Assembly: GCA_027919835.1 (NCBI GenBank)
Contig: JANVFP010000019.1
Span: 496,001 to 560,000 of the forward strand
DNA from: Lentinula raphanica
Taxonomy: Eukaryota; Basidiomycota; Agaricomycetes; Agaricales; Omphalotaceae
Direction of reading: 5' to 3'
DNA: 64,000 nt
The position numbers and the translations under genes were made by a program. Positions within the stretch are counted from its first letter, which is position 1. Each line of letters starts with the position of its first letter. The notes below the pieces were generated by a model that did no database searches, was not told the DNA's origin, and saw nothing but the letters and a program-made list of their open reading frames with translations. Below, one piece after another: positions 48,168-58,886 of this stretch.

Positions 48168-49371
48168 GTTAGACAACGAGAAAGAGTGACAAGTTAGGTC
48201 GATACTTGATATGTTCCCCGAATTGAGGAGACGGTGTCAGAAGTACAGTGGATGGCGGGGGGACATAGTACTGATTCGGGCGGCCTTATAACCAAAATCG
48301 AAAACCAGGTCGATTGGTGTGCGAAGAACATCCTAGGCAGTCGGTTTTTGCCTTATTTGTCCATTTTGACGCGCTCTGCCAGTGGCACTCGAGGCGAATG
48401 TCGAGGAATATCGAGAAATTACCTCGTAGGGTAATTCTACGGTCAGAGCAGGGTCCTAGGGTCATAGCTTGGTCAAAGCACGACCAGCAATGACAACCGC
48501 TTAACGATCTAGACATATTTACTTCCGAAAAATGCCTTCTTTGGGAATTAGAGAGTCGAGACAATAAGTTTGGGGAATTTTACGACAAAAGACCACCAAA
48601 AACAGACCTTTCTGAGGACCGTCATGTCTTTCCTCCCACTTTGATCAAGAGTGCCCAGAAGTGCCCATAGTAGAGCAAGTTTTGGATTAGTGGTAGCTGC
48701 TTCGATGCGTGATGAACATACCCTACCTGCCATCCAAGACATTCAGGTTTGAATGCAAGCTAACTTTTGGCAGGAAGTTGAACCAGCGATCTTGAATAAT
48801 ACTCCACAGTCCCCGTTTGCTAGTTGCACGAGATGATTCTGACGGCGCATTCCACCAACATTGTGGACTTGGAAAATCAAGAAGCTGTCGAATCAATGCT
48901 CATCGGAGTCTCTAGAAGAGAAATGGATTTCAACGCTTGCTTCGCAATCTGATCTAATCTAATACTACTTATCTTATCTTATGAATTTTGTTGATTTCCT
49001 TCTGGAGACTCAAGAGTCAAGTCGAACTAACAGCTCACTTGAGAACCACTACCTGCTCTTCTATACCAGCAATAGGAATATCGCAAGTGGCAGAATCTAT
49101 GTCACTACTATGTATACATGATTCCGGAATATTAAATTGTACAGTATTTTTCAAAATCTCCAAACTAGAATATTGGAAGAATCCACGATGTCTTCCATCT
49201 GGAAGGAGAAGGAAACCCTCCTCAAGACCGATTAAGCGTTGATATAACCTTTCCTTTGTCTGGATGAGGTGATTTCGATGCTGATCAATCGTGAAAGCTG
49301 AAGCCAGTCCCTTACAAGTCACCAGGCTCCAAGTTTGCACAGTCTTGAACTTGATGCTCTGGCCCTGTGCG
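48168..49371. other. Intergenic
   Basis: This holds the upstream region of the zinc-finger gene and the 3' flank of the carrier gene. CTTATCTTATCTTATG-like repeats occur near 48967-48981. Open frames are short and domainless. No gene is seen. Confidence 0.5.
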
Positions 49372-50904
49372 TTAAGACAGCGCGTGAACAATGAGTTCAA
49401 AGGTCGCGAAGGTGGCCATGTTGACCGGAATAGCACTGGTTTGAGACGACATAACAATTCAATCGCAAATGCAGAGAAAATTACCTGGATACCTACCGAA
49501 TCAAGGTGGGCGAAAGACCACGAAAAAAGACCGGAATCCCTTCTCTCCGATATGAGTTGACAATCGTAGACCAAGTAGAGTGATATGGGTTCGTCGGACC
49601 ATATGTGGCTTTCGTTGAATACATTTGAGAAGGAACCGGGTGAATTGGAGTCGATGATGATGGCGCCGTATTACTCGTAAGGCGAGACGAGTAGGATGAT
49701 GATAACTGAGAGCCAAGGGTCCCTTGTATTCGTGTCTTCACCACGTCAAAAGGAAAAGTAAAGATCCAACCGGCTGGCATGGAAGTGACAAGAACAGTCC
49801 TAAAAGCTCTTCTATAAAACAAAACGAACCGAGCTCACCTATGCCTGCGACTGCTCCTGCAGTCAACAACGTTGACCACGAAGATACATTGGGCTGGTGA
49901 TCAAATTCATGCACAACGAGCGACGTCTCAGACGAATGAGCCGAAGATGGCACACGCGAATTCAAGTACCTGCACGTTGCCTCGTACTAAGAGCAATGAT
50001 CCATGATCAACTTATCTCAGTCTCCCATTGAACGCGATGACCAAGGATCACCTACAGCCCAAAAATAAGCACCGTAGCCAGAATCTCTGAGTATTGTCGA
50101 AGTTACTCCTCGGTACAGGCCGCGAACACCGGAACGCTTGAAGATATCCCAAGCTACTTGTTTCGCACTAGTAGGAATGGTAAGAGATTGTTGACGGATC
50201 TTGATAAGTTCTGTTGGGGTAGTAATAACGCTAGGATCGTGACGGGGAATTTGAGTACCCCGTAATACTGCAATTTGAGACTCACGAAGATATCACACCG
50301 CAACCTGTGCCAGCTAATGCGATTTGAGACAGCGTAGGTATTTCAGAGTTATCATTCAGTTGAACCTTGAGGAGGAAACGATACGAAGCGAAGACAAGAC
50401 CATTCATTAGAGCAACTGCAGCCTAGAGTAGTGATTCGAGGTTGCTGTAGATGAGTCGAGAGGTACAGACGTCGAATAGGACTCGCCAGTGGTGATGTTA
50501 TTCCCTTGAACAAGCCAACGAACTTCTCCTCTCGTACGATTGTTGTAAATGCATTCATTGTGGATGAGTATCTTTGAGCAAATTCCGGACTCTGAAAGCG
50601 AACTTTCACTGCCAAATTCCAATATAGTACACAATGTTAGCATTGGCACAAGCTCGACCGTGGAGATTGCACCTGTGTCAAAAGGAAACCCAACTACAAG
50701 GCTTGCAGCTCCCTATATCCAATGCAACGTCGAAACATTGACGATGAGTGATACGAGATACGATGACTGAGAGAGATGTTATATGAACACACCCCCATCG
50801 TGCCAGCGATGAAGTCGACAGTCGGATTCAGCTCTGAAAGGCGATTTGCTGAGAATAGAACTATGTAAAGAACGAAGACGATTCCTACCTTGTTTCGCGG
50901 TCAT
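49372..50904 (-). CDS. Mitochondrial carrier family (SLC25) protein
   Basis: Several exons run from ATG 50904 (MTAKQ) to TAA 49372. Carrier signatures are present in three repeats: ELNPTVDFIAGTMGG with FPFDT/VKVRFQSPEFAQRYSST and EEKFVGLFKGITSPL; then TPTELIKIRQQSLTIPTSAK with SGVRGLYRGVTSTILRDSGY; and finally AGAVAGIGE with PAGWIFTFPFDVVKTRIQGT and GIPVFFRGLSPTLIRAIPVN. It therefore sits in the mitochondrial inner membrane and transports a small metabolite. The contact residues resemble the basic-amino-acid/carnitine-like branch, but this is only a guess. An unusual Ser/Pro-rich insert (SYSSRLTSNTAPSSSTPIHP) follows the third signature. The gene is divergent from the F-box/WD40 gene with 217 bp between start codons. 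Confidence 0.85.
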
Positions 50905-51121
50905 ACTAGTGGTTGCAGATCAAGGAGCGTGGAGGCCTATTTCATTCATTTCATCTGTCATGACTTTCCTCACTTCCTACCATCATCATCCATCATCTCC
51001 ATCGCTTTTAGCTTTCCGGTTATTCCAATCAACCTCACCGCAGCCTTGAAGCACAACATCCACTACCTTTTTCGGCAATCTTTGCTCTACAACTTGCTCT
51101 CACCACCCTACACAACTAACA

Positions 51122-54000
51122 ATGGCCTTCTTCGACGATAGGAAGGCCCTCCATCAGGACAGCGCGAGACTATCGAAGCCTGTCAACAACCATAATTTTT
51201 ACCTAGATTTGTCCATGGATTCAGCCTTGACATCAGTCGATCCTCAACCAGACCAGACAACATCGTCACAGCAGCAACTCGCAGGCTCACATACGCTTTA
51301 TATGCCCATAGACTCCCCACCAACACCTGCACCGTCACCGGGACCTAGTAATCTCATGGCAGTTATTTATGGCGAGCGACCATCCAAATCCTTCTCGTCA
51401 TCGCTCAATCATCCACTCGGCTCCAACTCAACAACACTATCACCGCTACTAGCCCTTCCCCAAAATCCAGCCTTGCGAAGACAATATCTATCAGCTATCA
51501 TCCACGCCTGTACTCCAACCGAGCTGCTTTTCATCTCAACGACCATTGCTCCGCTCTTGAAGAGAGACTTTCTCCGTGCTCTCCCACCAGAACTCGCATT
51601 ACATGTTCTTAGATTCGTCGACACTCCAAAGACACTTGCCCGTGCTGCACAGGTCAGTCAATGGTGGCGAAAGCTCGTGAACGACGAGTCGTTGTGGAAA
51701 CGCATGTGTGCACAGTATGAATTTATCCCGCCTCCTCACGATCGTTTTCGCGGTAGTCATAGTCGGAGGAAGGGTAAAGACAGGCTGCTGTATACGAAAG
51801 ATCATGACCAACCCGAAAGGGCAGAATATATCTCGACAATCCCTCGAAATCCGTCGACTTCGCGTCATACGTCGGGTCTTCCTATTAACTTTTCGTATAG
51901 GAAACATTTCAAGTATTCCTATTCACTCAGTACGTTGGTTCTTTCGTCTTTGCTCCGAATAAATACTGATTTTTGACCCATCCACTTTCTAGTGCAGAAC
52001 TGGCATAACGGCGGACACCTTCTCCAGGCTCACAAAATCCCACTCAGTTCATCGAATCCAGAAGCCGGCGTCGTCACTTCGCTCGCATTAGACGATGACT
52101 GGGTCGTCGTCGGACTCGCAAACTGTCGGATCCACGTTTTCAGTGCGCACAGTGGTATCCTCGCACGGACCCTTGTAGGGCATGATCTCGGCGTGTGGGC
52201 AGTGTGTCTGGTACATGAGGGTGGATATATGGGTGGGCCGGATCTTCAGGATCGAAACAGACAACAGACAGGCGGGAGTGGGAGTGGAATGAAGAATCAG
52301 AAGAGGAAGAGGAAGAAACGTGGCGTTCGTTCTGCAGCAAGTGTCGAGATCGAGGAAGATGAGGATAGGTCTGTATCACAAAGTCCTGGTCGACCACAAC
52401 CTCGCTCTCGGCACAGTGAAGGTGATATCGACACGATCAACTCCAACATCTACAATTGCGCTATTGGAAGCCATACATCTGGCTTATCTCCCACAAATCA
52501 CGCCAATTCCAGCGCTGTGACAGATACTGATCCTCCACCTCACCAATTTGTCCCACCTTCGTTGCGGACCGCACTTGGTTTGCATGACAACGACACCGAT
52601 GTAGACAATGACTCTGAATATTCTGAGGACGATCAGGATACTTGGGCCGGGCACAGTGTCTTTGATGAGGATGCGGAATCAGATGATGTCTTTATGAATG
52701 AAGATACTCCAAGTAGCAGTAGCAATAGAAGAAGAAGATTCCAATATTCCAACAAACCCAGCAACGCAACCAATTCCTCGGAAGGGTGGGGTCAGCCAGG
52801 CGCGCTGGTGGTCAGTGGTGGATGCGACAAGGTCGTTCGTGTATGGGATATTCGATCCGGGTGAGATTTTTTTCCTTCTCTTGGGTTACCATTTGCACTC
52901 ATACTACATACACGGGAACGTTCCGTATAATCATAGTTACTGCATCTATGTCCTTCGTGGTCACACATCGACAATCCGGTGTATGAAGGTCTTGCATAAC
53001 AGACCTATAGCTGTCTCCGGTAGCAGGGACAATACGCTCAGAGTTTGGGACATCCAACGAGGTCGGATGTTGCGTGTGTTGGAAGGACATGTGGCGAGCG
53101 TTAGGTGTTTGGATGTTTGTGGTAATCGGGTTGTTAGTGGGAGTTATGACTATACCTGTCGAGTGAGTGGGTTTTCCTACTTTCATTTTGACTTTTTGAC
53201 GGATTGATGTTTTCTCGGTGAAACCTTAGCTCTGGAATGTGGACACCGGTCAATGTCTGCATGTCCTTCAAGGACACATGAGTCAGGTCTACTCAGTCGC
53301 CTTTGATGGTGTTAGGATAGCTTCAGGTGGGATGGATACCACGGTCCGGGTATGGGATGCTGAGACTGGGTAAGGCCAACTCGCAACATCCGTGTACATT
53401 CTGGGATTTTTCAAATGCTCATGTCATGACAGTGAATGTCAAGCTACTCTTCAAGGCCATACAGCCCTTGTCTGTCAACTTCAACTCTCACCAACTATGC
53501 TCGCCACAGGCGGGTCTGATGGTCGGGTCATCATGTTCTCCATCCCACCACTGGATTCCTCATCAAACAACTCTTATCCTAACCTTCATCCCCTGCAACA
53601 ATTCCCATCTCAGTCCCAATCCCGCTACTCCCAACCCCCCTACCAATCCGACTCTTCTCCTGCCCACTTCCAAGTCCTCCACCGAATAGCCGCGCACGAC
53701 TCCTCCGTGACCTCTCTCCAATTCGATCATCGCTTCCTCGTCACCGGTGGAAATGACGGTAGAGTAAGGCTGTTTGAGACCCAGACGGGGAATTATGTGA
53801 GGGATTTAAGTGAGCCGAGTGAGACGGTGTGGAAGGCGGCGTATGGGCCTCAGGCGGAAGGGTGTGTGATCATGTGTAGGAGGCAGGGAAAGACGGTGTT
53901 GGAGTTTTGGAGTTTGAAGCCGAGGGGCGAACGAGTAAGAAATAGAGATACGGAGAAGAGAAAGGAGTTGAATGAGAAGGAGAAGATGAGAATAGGGTGA
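51122..54000 (+). CDS. F-box/WD40 protein (Cdc4/Fbw7-like SCF substrate receptor)
   Basis: Five exons can be joined; donors are at about 51930, 52862, 53163 and 53371. A Pro/Ser-rich N-terminus precedes an F-box (LPPELALHVLRFVDTPKTLA, then AAQVSQWWRKLVNDESLWKR). After KHFKYSYSLMQNWHNGG come WD40 repeats: VVSGGCDKVVRVWDIRSG, AVSGSRDNTLRVWDIQRG, VVSGSYDYTCRLWNVDTG, IASGGMDTTVRVWDAETG, ATGGSDGRVIMF and VTGGNDGRVRLFETQTG. The order F-box then WD40 is that of Cdc4, Pop1 and Fbw7, which deliver phosphorylated substrates to SCF. An acidic and Arg/Lys-rich insert of about 180 residues interrupts the first two blades. The C-terminus is charged (EKRKELNEKEKMRIG). Confidence 0.9.
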
Positions 54001-54786
54001 GGAAGGATAAGTGATGTGATGTGAGGTCGGTGTACTCGATTGTTGATCGCGTTTCTGTTTTCTTGCCGGTGCGTTTCGTTCATGTAGGTGATAATTTTGG
54101 GTTTCTTGTTGTGATTTGTGTACGGATGTCTTGACTTGCTGTAATCGCACACGGTACAAGCGCACACAGGTCTCTCTCATCACGAGTTCAAGTGTTTTGC
54201 AAACGACGGAGGCGCTGCGCATTCTCTCCGAGATGGTGCTTATACCCAGCTGTCTCAACACCGCCGGATTTACCGTACCATGTGCCAAAGACGGAACTTG
54301 GTCCAAGCTATAACGTTTTCACGACAATGTCTCGTCGTTTGCCTCTAGAATTGTTGACCTTTGTTGACTCACTACATGTGTTAGCCGCTCGGGAGTGTGC
54401 GCACGGGCATAACCATCATTTGTATCTCTTGCAAACTCATTGATCAATTGTGATTGTTACTGATACTGATATGTACAACAACAGCAACAGCGAGCTAATC
54501 TCGCTCATTCAATGCACACGATTCTCTTGTCAGGGATCAGTATGGTTTTGAATCTTGATTGAAGTGATAGGCTGATCTTCGACAAGGGAGTCGTCTTATT
54601 TAAAGGACCTGGTTAATCATACCAGTGCGTAGTTCCCTCTCCTTTTTCAGCTTCAGCTTCTCGTCTTCGTTTAATCTTTTATCTTTTCTCCAAGCTGCGC
54701 CTCGTCCTAGCCTCCTTCAAGCTTGAAACAATCTTCTCGACATTAGTATTACTCACCGAATACAAGGCCTCCTCGCACAAAGCATC
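54001..54786. promoter_or_regulatory. Upstream region of chimeric lipase gene, duplicated at 56700-57155
   Basis: From about 54380 this sequence matches 56740-57155 closely: GTGTTAGCCGCTCGGGA, GGCATAACCATCATTTGTAT, the CAACAGCAACAGCGAGCTAA block, the motif GTCTTATTTAAAGGACCTGG (54590-54609 and 56943-56962) and the CT-rich leader. The TATTTAAA motif about 190 bp before the ATG is a TATA-box candidate in both copies. Upstream of about 54345 no gene is seen. Confidence 0.6.
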
Positions 54787-56639
54787 ATGCCACGCCTCAG
54801 CTCTCTTGCTTCTATCTTCCTTTCCACTGGTCTCCTTACTACTTTCAAGCTCTCTCTTGCCGCACCTCTCCCCGATCTCTTCGGTTTCGGCTCAAACGAC
54901 GACAACACTGCATCGACTACCGCCGTATCCAACGACACCGTCACCTCTGATTTCTTACGACCCCATGATCCATCCACGGATACAATCGTCGTCGCTCACC
55001 AAGGAACAGATCCCAACAACCTCTTGTCCATCTTGAATGATGCCAAGTTTGATTTGGTCGACCTCAACACCACTAAATTCACAGCTGCTGCCGGGAGTGA
55101 GTTGTAATGTGTTCATTGTTGCCTGATCATCTCGATGATTGAACTGGACCGGTAATCCATCTTGCTTTTGATTGCAGAAGGAATAATCCAAGTACATGAC
55201 GGCTTCCAACAAACATTTGAGCGGACTGCAGATGGCGTACTGGCTGGGGTCCAGAATGCCCTTGCGACAAAGATTGCAAGCAATGTTTTGGTCACTGGGC
55301 ATTCGTTAGGTGTGTTCGAATGAACCTATTATCTTTGCCCAATTTTCTGAAATAACCACGCATGGAATAAGGTGCCGCGGTTGCAACTCTCGATGCGATG
55401 TTCCTCAAAGAAAAGCTTGATACATCAATTCAGCTCACAACTTCGGTCTTTGGGCTCCCTCGAGTCGGCGATCGAGCTTGGGCTGATTTCGTTGACTCTA
55501 GTGTATGTCTTGATGAGCTCCTTCGGTATATGAGTAGATCCTGATTATCATGCACGAATTCTCAGCTCGGGAACACACTCTCACATATCACGAACCAAAA
55601 CGACCCCGTACCTACGGTTCCGCCGGAATTTTTGGGCTTTGTTGTGGGTCATGCCGGCGTAGGCGCTCACGGACGTAGCAGCCCTCAGCCTATGTCTCGA
55701 TCTGCGAGTCCAACGCCGTCACTGGCAGGTCAACTGATGAGCCCACCTTCTGGTTCATCAGTCGTGAGGACAGGATCGACAGGATCACAGAGAACCCCCA
55801 GTCCCAATCCACTAGGTATCGCTTTGGACGCGAACAACGCACGTGTAACCGTTGACGAAATGGCTCAACGTGATCAACAGCAACAAGCTCCGATGCAGGC
55901 GCAAACGCAGTATCGGCAACCTCCACCTTCTCAGCAGCAGCAGCAACAGCAACCTCAATACACTGGTCGTTCTCAAGGGTTATCTGCTCCCGTCGCACAG
56001 CCATCTTACGCCCCTCCGCCAGCTCCGTACCAAGCCGCACCTCAGTCATCGATGCACGTCCAACAACCACCGAGCTATTCACAGCATGCACCGCAACAGC
56101 CTTCATACAGCACTGCTGTTTCTGCAGTTCCTTCTCCTCCTGCGCTCTATCAAGCACCGCCTCCTTCCCATCAACAACAACAGCCGGCGTATCAACAGTC
56201 GCAGCAGCAGCAGCAACAGCAACAGAGTATGATCCATGCTCCTCAGCAGTCGTCTGGATTCCAACAGTCGTTGTCGATGTATGGGAATCCAATGGGACGC
56301 ACTCCGTCTCCGACTCAACCGCCTGCCGGAGCGATGGTCGCTGCGCCGACGAGGCAGGTTACGGAGGATGGTGCTGGGATATTGTTCTATGGTAAGTGTT
56401 ATTTGAACATTCACATTTTCTTCCGTAAAATATTTATTGATCATCGTTCGTCGACAGTCCAAGCGTTGTACGACTACCGAGCGACTACCGATGATGAGTT
56501 TGATTTCCAGGCGGGTGATGTTATCGCGGTCACCGCTGCGCCCAAAGACGGATGGTGGAGCGGGGTGTTGTTGGACGAGAATAGGAGACAGCCTGGGAGA
56601 CATGTATTCCCACGTAATTTTGTTAGGCTTTTCCGATGA
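54787..56639 (+). CDS. Chimeric gene: truncated class 3 lipase fused in frame to Gln-rich SH3 protein
   Basis: Five exons, 54787-55096, 55178-55309, 55372-55502, 55566-56391 and 56458-56639, give 526 residues in one continuous frame. The first half copies the neighbouring lipase: signal peptide (STGLLTTFKLSLAAPLP), lid-side strand VVAHQGTDPNN, nucleophile elbow VTGHSLGAAVATL and acid loop NQNDPVPTVPPEF. Relative to that copy, about 48 residues after FLRP are missing in frame. At about 55641 the lipase sequence ends after FLGFV and the frame runs into a Ser/Pro/Gln-rich tract with (CAG)n-like repeats and a terminal SH3 domain (VQALYDYRATTDDEFDFQAG and PKDGWWSGVL). The lipase catalytic His is lost. 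It is either a chimeric gene, a pseudogene or an assembly join; expression is unknown. Confidence 0.75.
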
Positions 56640-57155
56640 AGGCACGCTGGTACCAAGGATGTGTTATACACGCAGGACATGCAGGTGAGTCCTAATTGTT
56701 GACTCACTACATAGTGATGACGAGGCATGTGTTAGAGTGTGTTAGCCGCTCGGGAACGTGCGCATGGGCATAACCATCATTTGTATCTCTTGCAAACTTA
56801 TTTATCAAATGTGATTGTTACTGATACGTACAGCAACAGCAACAGCGAGCTAAAATCTCGCTTATTAAATACAATGCACACGATTCTCTTGACAGAGATC
56901 AGCATGCTTTTGATGGAGATAGGCTGATCTTCAACAAGGGTGTCGTCTTATTTAAAGGACCTGGTTGATCATACCAGTGCATAGTTCCCTTTCCTTTTTC
57001 TCTTTCAGTCTTTCTTCTCTTTCTCGCTTTCTTGTTTCTTTCATCTTTTCTCCAGGCTGCGCCTCGTCCTAGCCTTCTTCAAGTTTAGAACAATCTTTTC
57101 GACAAAGTTACTCACCGAACACAAGGCCTCCTCGCACAAAGCATCACCTCGTATC
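56640..57155. promoter_or_regulatory. Upstream region of intact lipase (duplicate copy)
   Basis: This begins with about 55 bp of flank belonging to the SH3 segment, then resumes the duplicated lipase promoter at TTGTTGACTCACTACAT (56697). It includes the same TATTTAAAGG element and CT-rich leader as the upstream copy. Confidence 0.6.
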
Positions 57156-58551
57156 ATGCCACGCCTCAGTTCTCTTGCTTCTATCATCCTTTCCACTGGT
57201 CTCCTCACTAGTTTCAACCTCTCTCTTGCCGCACCTCTCCCGGGTCTCTTCGGTTTCGGTTCAAGCGACGACAACTCTGCATCGACCACCGCCGTATCCA
57301 ACGACACCGTCACCTCTGATTTCCTACGACCCGCTCTGTTCAGTCGCGTTGCTTACTGCTCCAGCGATGCGGTTCAGAGCTTCCAGTGCGGTGCTCCTTG
57401 CGATGCGTTGGATTCTGATGTTGATGTGTTTCAAGTCGGAGGAAGTAAGTATTTTTGTCTCGCTATCATCAACAATTGCATCCGTCAACGAGCCATGACT
57501 GACCGTGTACCGCTACAGATGACGGGACGATTCCTATGTGTGAGTGATACTCTTACCCTGGTCTGTCGAAACTGAAAGCTGACGAGCACGGCGTACATGG
57601 GACTCTTCGTGTCTAGACTTCATCGCCCATGACCCATCCACGAATACAATCGTCGTCGCTCACCAAGGAACAGATCCAAACAACCTCTTGTCTATCTTGA
57701 ATGATGCCAAGTTTGGACTTGTCGACCTCAACACCACCAGATTCACAGCTGCTGCGGGAAGTGAGTTGGAAAACTGTTCATTGCTGCCTAATGATTTCGA
57801 TGATTGAACTGGACCGGTAATCCATGTTGCTTTTGATTGCAGAAGGAATCCAAGTACACGACGGCTTCCAACAAACGTTTGAGAGGACTGCAGATGGCGT
57901 ATTGGCTGGGGTCCAGAATGGTCTTGCGACAAAGAACGCAAGCAATGTTTTGGTTACTGGGCATTCGTTAGGTGTGTTTGAATGAAACATTTTCTTTTCC
58001 CGACTTTTTCTGAAATAACCACGCATGGAATAAGGTGCCGCGGTCGCAACTCTCGATGCGATGTTCCTCAAAGAAAAGTTGGATCCATCAATTCAGCTCA
58101 CAACTTCGGTCTTTGGGCTTCCTCGAGTCGGCGATCAAGCTTGGGCTGATTTCGTTGACTCTAGTGTATGTCTTGATGTGCTTCTTCGGTATACCAGATT
58201 CAACTGATTATCATCCACAAATTCTCAGCTCGGGAACACACTCTCACATATCACGAACCAGAACGATCCCGTACCTACGGTTCCGCCGGAATTCTTGGGC
58301 TTTGTCCATCCCTCTAACGAGTTCCACATCACCGGTGTCGATTCAAACGGTCAGGCAACGGGTATTGTAGCGTGTCCTGGACAGGATAATGAAAACTGCT
58401 CAACTGGGAATAATGTTTTCGATGCCAGTGTTGCAAATCACTTGGGTATGCTATTTTTCTGAGGAGTCTTAGAACATTCTGAGCTCGCATTGTTCTGACA
58501 GGTCCATATTTCGATGATATTTCTTTTGGAGGATCTGCGTGTCCTGCATGA
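57156..58551 (+). CDS. Secreted class 3 (Rhizomucor-type) lipase
   Basis: Seven exons, 57156-57444, 57519-57539, 57617-57760, 57843-57971, 58035-58165, 58229-58445 and 58502-58551, give 326 residues. Exon 2 is only 21 nt. A signal peptide (LSTGLLTSFNLSLAAPLP) and short prosegment are followed by the Cys-bearing N-terminal region (YCSSDAVQSFQCGAPCDALD), IVVAHQGTDPNNLLSILND, the GHSLGAA elbow (Ser nucleophile), NDPVPTVPPEFLGF (Asp) and HPSNEFHITG (His). The C-terminus is SACPA. All class 3 triad residues are present. It is likely an extracellular esterase or lipase acting on lipids. It is one of a tandem pair; the upstream copy is truncated and chimeric. Confidence 0.92.
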
Positions 58552-58804
58552 TAATAGACCCGGCATAGTGTCAAGGGATTCGTATACAATTTATGCATGT
58601 CTTGACATACTATTAGGAGGGTATCACATTCTTTTACTACATTGATTTGTGGCTAGGACATAAAACTCGTCAATGACATTAATACTGCATTGTATAACGA
58701 CTAAGAACACTGCTTTCCTTGACCTTAGGTTACAGCAGTGGAAGAGTACATGAATGAGGATGGCCAGAAAAAATAGGGAAAAAAGAACACACAACATCAA
58801 CATT
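58552..58804. other. 3' flank with Pol III terminator of the tRNA
   Basis: The tract of A runs at about 58770-58783 on this strand is a T-rich run downstream of the minus-strand tRNA and would serve as its Pol III terminator. Otherwise this is the 3' flank of the lipase. Confidence 0.5.
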
Positions 58805-58886
58805 GACCACCGCAGGACTCGAACCTGCAACCTTTTGGTACGCCCAGCAATCGAAGCCAAACGCGCTACCATTGCGCCAGGTAGCC
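58805..58886 (-). tRNA. tRNA-Arg (anticodon UCG), intron-containing
   Basis: Read on the complement, acceptor GGCTACC pairs with GGTGGTC (two G-U pairs) and the D stem GCGC/GCGC surrounds AATGGTA. The anticodon stem is TTTGG/CCAAA, and the T arm is GCAGG-TTCGAGT-CCTGC. The loop reads CT-TCG-A, then an 11-nt intron, then A38, so the anticodon is UCG (reads CGA). The mature length is 71 nt. The intron sits one base 3' of the anticodon, the canonical eukaryotic position. Confidence 0.85.

Noticed and set aside
49035..49574. 179-codon minus-strand frame overlapping the end of the mitochondrial carrier
   Set aside because: The carrier's last exon with the RAIPVNMATFATFEL end explains the sequence in another frame; this frame has no domain.
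55690..56645. Long minus-strand frames opposite the Gln-rich/SH3 segment
   Set aside because: CAG-type repeats give open complementary frames; the plus-strand SH3 domain and correctly phased intron identify the coding strand.
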